A DNA stretch of 14,539 nucleotides. It comes from Baffinella frigidus. Lineage: Eukaryota; Cryptophyceae; Cryptomonadales; Baffinellaceae. The position numbers were made by a program, and so were the translations under genes. The DNA is taken from the NCBI GenBank assembly GCA_026770585.1, contig MU646440.1:331441-345979 (forward strand), read 5' to 3'. The notes under the pieces are model-generated. The model was not told where the DNA came from. It ran no database searches and saw nothing but the letters and a program-made list of their open reading frames with translations. Below, one piece after another: positions 12,701 through 14,539 of the stretch; within the stretch, counting starts at the first letter, position 1, and each line of letters begins with the position of its first letter.

Positions 12701-14256
12701 TTCATTCAATTAGGAGGCCTAATTAAATTTACTATGTCTTAACTAATTTCTCCTATCCAACCTCCTATTGAAATGGAACTGGTTCGGTTATTTTTCGGGC
12801 TGAGAGTCCTACAGGGTGCGAGAATCATCTACGACCTGATTCACGTCCATAAAATCATCCTCTTTCAACCCTTTTTTTCAGACACAGGTTAGAGTTACGC
12901 CCCTTTGAGTTGTGAGGACTCTCACTGTACCGAGGCGGGCCCGGCTTCCACTCGGGGCTGGAAAGGGGAGCATTTGAATTGTGGGGTTGTTAAATTTAGT
13001 ACCAGTCACGGGCAGGCTTGGTCACGTGTCTAACAGATTTCTGTCAGATACGTGACCAAACGCCCCTATTTGTGTGAACATTACTACAAACCTTTTTTTT
13101 CTTCTTCACCTGTAAAAGAATCCCTGTTTTAAAATGGTCACACTTCTAGCCTCGAGTGGTTCATAGACGTTTGGATCACTCATCTCCAGGCTTGAGATTC
13201 ATACAGAAGAAGGATCGCTCGGTAGAGCGATGGTGGTAATTGTTGGCCGCTTTTCGGGTTGCCGGTTTGCCGGTTTGCCGGTTTTACAAGTCCCATCAGG
13301 GTTTTAAAGCCGATTTCATTTGAACCAAAAGTAACTAAAACCCTTTCAAAACGCACCGTTTCGAGAAATCTGGTTCAAATGAAATCGGCTTTAAAACCCT
13401 GACGGGACTTGTAAAACCGGCAAACCGGCAAACCGGCAACCCGAAAAGCGGCCAACAATTACCACCATCGCTCTAGATGTTCCCCGTTGCAAGGTGCTGC
13501 TCCGCTGCCGAGCGAGCACGGGACACAATTTTAAAGGGGTATAAAACTTTCACCTGAATCCTGAAGGAGATGGACTTTTAAAGCCCTTTTAAAATGAAAA
13601 GCTGAGACCGGATTTCCGGTCTCAGCTTTTATTCTTGTGCTTAGTCGGCTTGACAGCCCTTGGAGCTCTTCCAGGCTCGAAACGTGGTGTTTGGAAAGTC
13701 GCGCCGCACGCCCAGAGACCCGCCTCTGGTCCACAGAAAAGCCCACATGAAAAGGACTCATTTTAGAAAAGCCTACAACTTTGTAGGACTTATCAAATAT
13801 GTTAAAAGCTAAAATGTTAGGAGGACTTATTTGGACGCGACTTGGTACAAAACTTACAAAACTTAAGCTAAAGGGCTACACAAAAACATCCAAACCCATG
13901 ATTGTAATGTTTTGTAACCACGTCCAAACGTGGTCACTTCCAAATACTTAACCTCCGCCGCCAGATGCCCCAGCTGGTCTCTGACCTTGCCTGATCTTGC
14001 CTGTCCGTCCGCAGGTGATCTCATACCGCTACGACAAAACCTGGGGCTCACGGCGCGACGAGGAAGGGCACGGTTCACACACAACCGGCTCCATTTGCGG
14101 CTCGACCACTACCGCCGGGCCCGCGGAATTCGGGGGGATGGCCCCGGAGGCGAAGTTGATCTTCGATGATATATACGTGAATGATGAGCTGTCGCCGCCG
14201 GATGATTTGTACCACGACCTTTTCAAGCAGCCGTATGATGAAGGCGCGCGGATACG
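5256..14256 (+). CDS. Secreted subtilisin-like serine protease (peptidase family S8), spliced, 3' end outside the window
   Basis: Model of eight exons: 5256-about 5345, 5524-5651, 6124-6199, 7690-7808, 9230-9476, 10331-10447, 11729-11836, 14015-14256. Phases agree at every junction from exon 2 on. Seen: a signal peptide (MRALRVVAMLLLCVSVATRM), a long propeptide-like part, NKWAKGIVQSG before the catalytic domain, DTGID (catalytic Asp), then GHGSHTTG (catalytic His) and FGGMAPEAKLIFDD. Subtilases have Asp, His and Ser in this order with GxAPxAxI after the His. The Ser exon should lie beyond the right edge. The product would be a secreted or endomembrane endopeptidase made as a zymogen. About 375 residues are visible. 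Odd: the introns hold broken copies of exons 4, 6, 7 and 8. The family call is firm; the exon 1 end and exon 8 end are the weakest parts. Confidence 0.88.
5524..5651 (+). CDS. Subtilase exon 2: start of the propeptide
   Basis: The acceptor is CGCTAACCCGCAG (5511-5523), with a CTAAC branch-site-like motif close by. The exon starts HVFRIRRDVSRKEQQEW and ends ALEVDSLK, with donor AA|GTACCT at 5652. The last codon is split after two bases and is completed by the first G of exon 3, which gives LKYVPYNTY. A beta strand, then a Trp-containing helix, then YVPxN is what propeptides of large eukaryotic-type subtilases often show. The acceptor eleven bases downstream (GTCTTCAG) is an alternative start. 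Confidence 0.72.
5652..6123 (+). other. Subtilase intron 2, carrying a foldback element
   Basis: Donor GTACCT, acceptor CCAG. It holds a short direct repeat (AGCAAGCTTGCCACCG twice, about 5685-5730) and the foldback at 5748-5892. The remainder shows nothing recognisable. Confidence 0.65.
5748..5892. mobile_element. MITE-like foldback with 32-bp perfect ends
   Basis: The left end begins ACGACCCGAAATTAGGGTAG and the right end finishes CTACCCTAATTTCGGGTCGT. The perfect match runs over at least 31 bases to CCTACGG. The interior is CCTACCGTAGG and TCCTAGGACC palindromes, shared with the foldbacks at 1988-2090, 2402-2500 and 8781-8942. Confidence 0.85.
6124..6199 (+). CDS. Subtilase exon 3: propeptide, YVPYNTYIGF segment
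   Basis: The acceptor CCAG at 6120-6123 precedes G-TAT-GTG-CCA. The exon reads YVPYNTYIGFANAAAVARA and ends AAIPE before a strong donor, GAG|GTGCGT (6200). It ends at a codon boundary, as exon 4 requires. The pattern resembles the subtilase propeptide unit that starts with YxPxNxxL and ends with a short 'pgV' strand. The reading frame stays open past the donor into a minisatellite (6245-6385), but that stretch does not look like protein. Confidence 0.8.
6245..6385. repeat. Minisatellite, about 35-bp unit
   Basis: Units built on GTTAGTGAGCATACGGTATT followed by GACTAGGGTTAAA, four copies. The element GAGCATACGGTATTG also occurs at about 10492 in intron 6. Each unit carries a GTGAGC or AGGGTGAGT word resembling a 5' splice site. 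Confidence 0.75.
6408..6604. mobile_element. Foldback element related to 1581-1726
   Basis: Ends GCCACCAACTCTCAC and GTGAGGGTTGGTGGTGG are inverted repeats and match the ends of the element at 1581-1726. The next bases (TCTGGGCAAAT / ATTTGCCCAGG) also pair. The interior differs. Confidence 0.68.
6664..6785. repeat. Interstitial telomere-like repeat, TTGAGGG
   Basis: At least ten head-to-tail TTGAGGG units preceded by degenerate TTTATGG units. One base away from TTTAGGG, the common plant and algal telomere repeat. Confidence 0.85.
7335..7577. repeat. Large inverted repeat, left arm
   Basis: The arm from CGATTTGTATGGAAAAGTTG to CATCCACCTCCCAG pairs with 8503-8719 on the opposite strand. It carries CACTTCGGAGTCAACTCGGT tandem units (7408-7465), repeated at 7608-7676. 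Confidence 0.8.
7690..7808 (+). CDS. Subtilase exon 4: propeptide, VVWVGPVEAHHKVS segment
   Basis: The acceptor GCGAAACAG ends at 7689. The exon opens VVWVGPVEAHHKVSHELFPA, which continues AIPE of exon 3 in phase 0 and fits the W-x-G...K segment of subtilase propeptides. The donor is CATCG|GTCGGG (7809), leaving two bases that pair with the single base at the start of exon 5. The GTCGG donor is non-optimal, but it recurs at the exon 8 end and in both of their copies. A (CCACACA)n tract starts ten bases downstream. Confidence 0.75.
7819..8060. repeat. CCACACA microsatellite in two blocks
   Basis: Blocks at 7868-7952 and 7981-8050, separated by CGTTATCAAGGTGAACCCTG, a word also found before the first block (CGTTGTCAAGGTGAACCCTG, 7839). 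The whole is a duplication of word plus microsatellite. Confidence 0.9.
8086..8155 (+). pseudogene. Copy of the exon 4 tail with its donor
   Basis: TTGGGAACGGCGGCGGGACA onward matches 7752-7822 of exon 4. In the frame of exon 4 it reads VGNGGGTDAGPRRRASVDR, against LGNAAASDAGPLRRASAHR. The GATCG|GTCGGG donor is kept. There is no acceptor or upstream exon half, so it is probably a relic. Confidence 0.62.
8159..8335. repeat. 176-bp interspersed repeat, copy 1
   Basis: From CTACCACGCTCACCACTACT to TGTCCAAGAA. Copy 2 at 12003-12180 shares most bases, including the centre CTCTGATGTCCGCT. Not a CDS: the frame is broken in copy 2. Confidence 0.85.
8503..8719. repeat. Large inverted repeat, right arm
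   Basis: Reverse complement of 7335-7577, somewhat diverged and shorter in the tandem-unit part. About 930 bp lie between the arms, including exon 4 and its copy. Confidence 0.8.
8781..8942. mobile_element. Foldback element with ATGCGAAAAGCTAACGCCAGCG ends
   Basis: Ends of 22 bases are inverted repeats (right end CGCTGGCGTTAGCTTTTCGC). Inside are CCTACGGTAGG / CCTACCGTAGG and TCCTACGAC / GTCGTAGGA arms around a T/A-rich centre, the same core as in 5748-5892 and 1988-2090. Confidence 0.85.
9230..9476 (+). CDS. Subtilase exon 5: late propeptide or linker
   Basis: The acceptor AATAGGCAG ends at 9229. The exon runs IRFDRPFSFKSNMFLDEDRR, then VEVAVLLASPESW, then an acidic stretch (HSEGEAHEEG) and AWWAEALG. 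The donor is GGG|GTGGGG at 9477, on a codon boundary as exon 6 needs. VEVAVLLA looks like the beta strand that often follows the K-x-S segment. An acceptor four bases upstream (AATAG, 9225) is an alternative. The acidic stretch could be a maturation loop; this is a guess. Confidence 0.68.
9690..9870. repeat. Telomere-like repeat with GTGTATGGTTGAGGGTTGAG units
   Basis: Higher-order array: TTGAGGG words grouped with GTGTAGGGTGTATGG or GTGCGGTGTATGG, about four large units. Confidence 0.8.
9917..9977. mobile_element. 61-bp TATCGGCTGG element, copy 3
   Basis: 61 bp, ends TATCGGCTGG and CCAGCTGATA. The left flank TTAGGGTTGTAT resembles the left flank of copy 2, and the right flank GATAACTCCCCTCAGGGG is shared with copy 2. 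Confidence 0.8.
10131..10192. repeat. Tandem repeat AATAGGACGTGC...CTGGTACG
   Basis: Three units of about 24 bp. Confidence 0.8.
10331..10447 (+). CDS. Subtilase exon 6: linker into the catalytic domain
   Basis: The acceptor GGCGTGGTAG ends at 10330 and the donor CAG|GTACGC begins at 10448. The exon is 117 bp (39 codons, phase 0 at both ends). It reads VAWVERREAPVVRNKWAKGI, then VQSG, then FDKGLKGQ. In subtilases N-x-x-A-x-x-I-Q-S-G followed by G-L-x-G-x-G-x-I-V leads directly into D-T-G, and here the next exon begins GEIVGIADTGID. The fit across the junction strongly supports both exons. Confidence 0.88.
10559..10592 (+). pseudogene. Copy of the exon 6 3' end with a GTAAGC donor
   Basis: CATGTCATCTTCGATAAGGG is identical to exon 6, followed by TCTCAAGGGGCAG and then GTAAGCTGTCA, where the true exon has GTACGCTGTCA. 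The reading frame (HVIFDKGLKGQ) is intact. No upstream acceptor fits, so it could be used only as an alternative 5' site that retains the 111 bp between. Confidence 0.7.
10605..10990. repeat. G-rich tandem repeats
   Basis: GGGTGCA / GGGTGTA heptamers (10605-10700), then units of GCGTAGTGGGGGGGTGTAAC, including GGAAGCAGGGTGCGGGCGCG twice (about 10752 and 10896). Confidence 0.75.
11188..11254 (+). pseudogene. WD-repeat-like coding fragment
   Basis: The plus-strand text is KAAAVRLWDVGSEKRLVKTF. It matches the last strands of a WD40 repeat (vrhWDv...g..v.tf). No further repeat is visible around it, and the subtilase does not need it. It may be a captured gene fragment in intron 6. A chance match over 20 residues is possible. 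Confidence 0.4.
11481..11540 (+). pseudogene. Second Asp exon with an in-frame stop (TGA 11526-11528)
   Basis: After GGTGGGGCAG the text is GEIVGIADTGIDMSL-stop, identical in protein to exon 7 up to the stop, then SFKDP and a deletion relative to exon 7. The flanking intron from about 11402 is duplicated as well (matching 11663 on), so the unit is a tandem duplication of about 250 bp spacing. The stop and the missing donor argue against use. Confidence 0.75.
11729..11836 (+). CDS. Subtilase exon 7: catalytic Asp (DTGID)
   Basis: The acceptor GGGGCAG ends at 11728. The exon is 108 bp (36 codons, phase 0 at both ends) and reads GEIVGIADTGIDMSLCFFKD, then PSHLAPYNSQSPAHRK, before GTTCAG. The catalytic Asp codon is 11750-11752. 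D-T-G-x-D followed by CFF-x-D-P and HRK is a familiar layout in large eukaryotic subtilases. A near copy lies 248 bp upstream but has a stop. The donor is weak, and better ones occur in downstream copies of the exon end. Confidence 0.87.
12003..12180. repeat. 176-bp interspersed repeat, copy 2
   Basis: See 8159-8335. Here the centre is a perfect hairpin, AGCGGACACTCTGATGTCCGCT; in copy 1 one arm has diverged. It ends next to a copy of the exon 7 3' end. Confidence 0.85.
12184..12227 (+). pseudogene. Copy of the exon 7 3' half with a GTACTA donor
   Basis: AACCCGAGCCACCTCGCGCC then CTACAACTCCCAG matches exon 7. Seven bases are missing before ATCGCAAG, which shifts the frame. It keeps the GCAAG|GT junction. 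Shorter copies of the junction lie at 11953-11961 and 12470-12498. Confidence 0.7.
12470..12498 (+). pseudogene. Short copy of the exon 7 3' end with a GTGGGT donor
   Basis: TACAACTACCAAACTCCCGT then GTATCGCAAG|GTGGGT, resembling the TACAACTCCCAG...CACCGCAAG end of exon 7. Confidence 0.5.
12552..12640. repeat. Minisatellite GGGTCTAGGGGCCCTACATA
   Basis: Three units of about 28 bp and one partial (GACAGGGTCTAGG). Confidence 0.8.
12661..12802. mobile_element. MITE-like element, copy 2 of 2
   Basis: Same ends and interior order as 740-882, with scattered changes; the right end is more diverged (GGTTCGGTTATTTTTCGGGC). Confidence 0.78.
13223..13475. mobile_element. Long foldback element, arms of about 105 bp
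   Basis: Arms 13223-13333 and 13370-13475 pair almost perfectly (TAGAGCGATGGTGGTAATTG against CAATTACCACCATCGCTCTA), including a GCCGGTTT tandem in each arm. The loop is about 40 bases. The high match between arms suggests a recent origin or arm conversion. Confidence 0.88.
13597..13630. repeat. Perfect 16-bp-arm hairpin
   Basis: AAAAGCTGAGACCGGA, TT, TCCGGTCTCAGCTTTT. Confidence 0.85.
14015..14256 (+). CDS. Subtilase exon 8: catalytic His (GHGSHTTG)
   Basis: The acceptor GTCCGCAG ends at 14014. The exon begins VISYRYDKTWGSRRDEEGHG, which joins HRK of exon 7 in phase 0. The catalytic His codon is 14069-14071 in GHGSHTTGSICG. FGGMAPEAKLIFDDIYVND and DLFKQPYDEGARI follow, matching G-x-A-P-x-A-x-I and the ...GARIHSNSWG approach of the family. 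A donor is proposed at ATACG|GTCGGA (14257), before the SWG segment. Downstream is telomere-like repeat. The exact 3' end is uncertain. Confidence 0.87.
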
Positions 14257-14539
14257 GTCGGAGACCCTGTACCCTCAACCCTAAACCATGAACCCTAGAC
14301 CCTACACCCTAAATTCTGAACCATAAACACTACACACTAAACACTAAACACTCAACCCTAAACACAGTACGGTCGGAACCCCTGGAGCCTGAACCCTAAA
14401 CCATGAACCCTAGACCCTAAATCCTCAACGCTAAACACTAAACACTGAACACTAAACACTAAACACTAAACACTAAACACTGAACGCTGAATCCTAGACC
14501 CTAGACCCTACACTGAACCCTGAACCCTAGACCCTAGAC
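14257..14539. repeat. Degenerate CCCTAAA array with a copy of the exon 8 3' end
   Basis: CCCTAAAC, CACTAAAC and CCCTAGAC heptamers and octamers fill the region. At 14366-14420 TACGGTCGGA, followed by CCTGAACCCTAAACCATGAA, repeats the exon 8 end and the first 50 bases of the intron. Confidence 0.8.

Larger units (their letters stand above)
11837..14014 (+). other. Subtilase intron 7, 2.2 kb
   Basis: Holds copies of the exon 7 3' end (11953-11961, 12184-12227, 12470-12498), the second 176-bp repeat (12003-12180), a GGGGCCCTACATAACG minisatellite (12552-12640), the second 143-bp MITE (12661-12802), a small palindrome (13018-13058), a long foldback (13223-13475) and a hairpin (13597-13630). The 13640-14010 part shows nothing clear. 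Confidence 0.6.

Noticed and set aside
13597-13630. Hairpin followed by T residues as a bacterial-type terminator
   Set aside because: The window is eukaryotic with spliced genes, and the hairpin lies inside intron 7 of the subtilase.
13531-13761. Minus-strand frame of 76 codons
   Set aside because: No domain, no splice support, and it crosses the perfect hairpin; it lies in a subtilase intron.

Overview
This is nuclear-type eukaryotic DNA. No long uninterrupted gene is present. Two protein genes can be assembled only as short exons (39 to about 250 bp) joined across GT-AG introns whose phases agree. The introns are long and full of foldback elements, minisatellites and degenerate (C)CCTAAA / TTGAGGG telomere-like repeats. 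This pattern fits a repeat-rich, intron-rich microbial eukaryote, probably an alga or another protist with TTTAGGG-type telomeres. I cannot name the species.

Layout. Two genes diverge from a shared upstream region of about 300 bp (4953-5255), and both begin with a hydrophobic signal sequence. The minus-strand gene (4952 down to 45, running off the left edge) is a putative secretory-pathway glycosyltransferase. It has a signal or anchor exon, a helical exon, a TPR-like exon (3935-3794), a cluster of repeated micro-exon-like modules (3673-2857), and two exons (about 1050-940 and 134-45) that together read like a nucleotide-sugar glycosyltransferase core. The plus-strand gene (5256 to beyond 14256, running off the right edge) is a secreted subtilisin-like serine protease (family S8). 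It has a signal exon, four propeptide exons, a linker exon, an exon with the catalytic Asp (DTGID, codon 11750-11752) and an exon with the catalytic His (GHGSHTTG, His codon 14069-14071). The Ser and oxyanion-hole exons lie outside the window.

The most unusual structure is a recurring one. In both genes the introns carry extra, mostly broken copies of the neighbouring exon-intron junctions. They include a second Asp exon with an in-frame TGA (11481-11540), a second exon-6 donor with a better GTAAGC (10559-10592), at least three extra copies of the exon-7 3' end, a copy of the exon-4 tail (8086-8155), four copies of a 13-codon module in the minus gene, a copy of the TPR-like exon split by a 61-bp element (4505-4335), and a tandemly repeated acceptor (131-235). 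Several foldback (MITE-like) families occur in more than one copy, including a 61-bp TATCGGCTGG element (three copies), a 143-bp element (740-882 and 12661-12802), a 176-bp repeat (8159-8335 and 12003-12180) and elements sharing CCTACGGTAGG cores. I see no tRNA, rRNA, CRISPR or bacterial operon structure.
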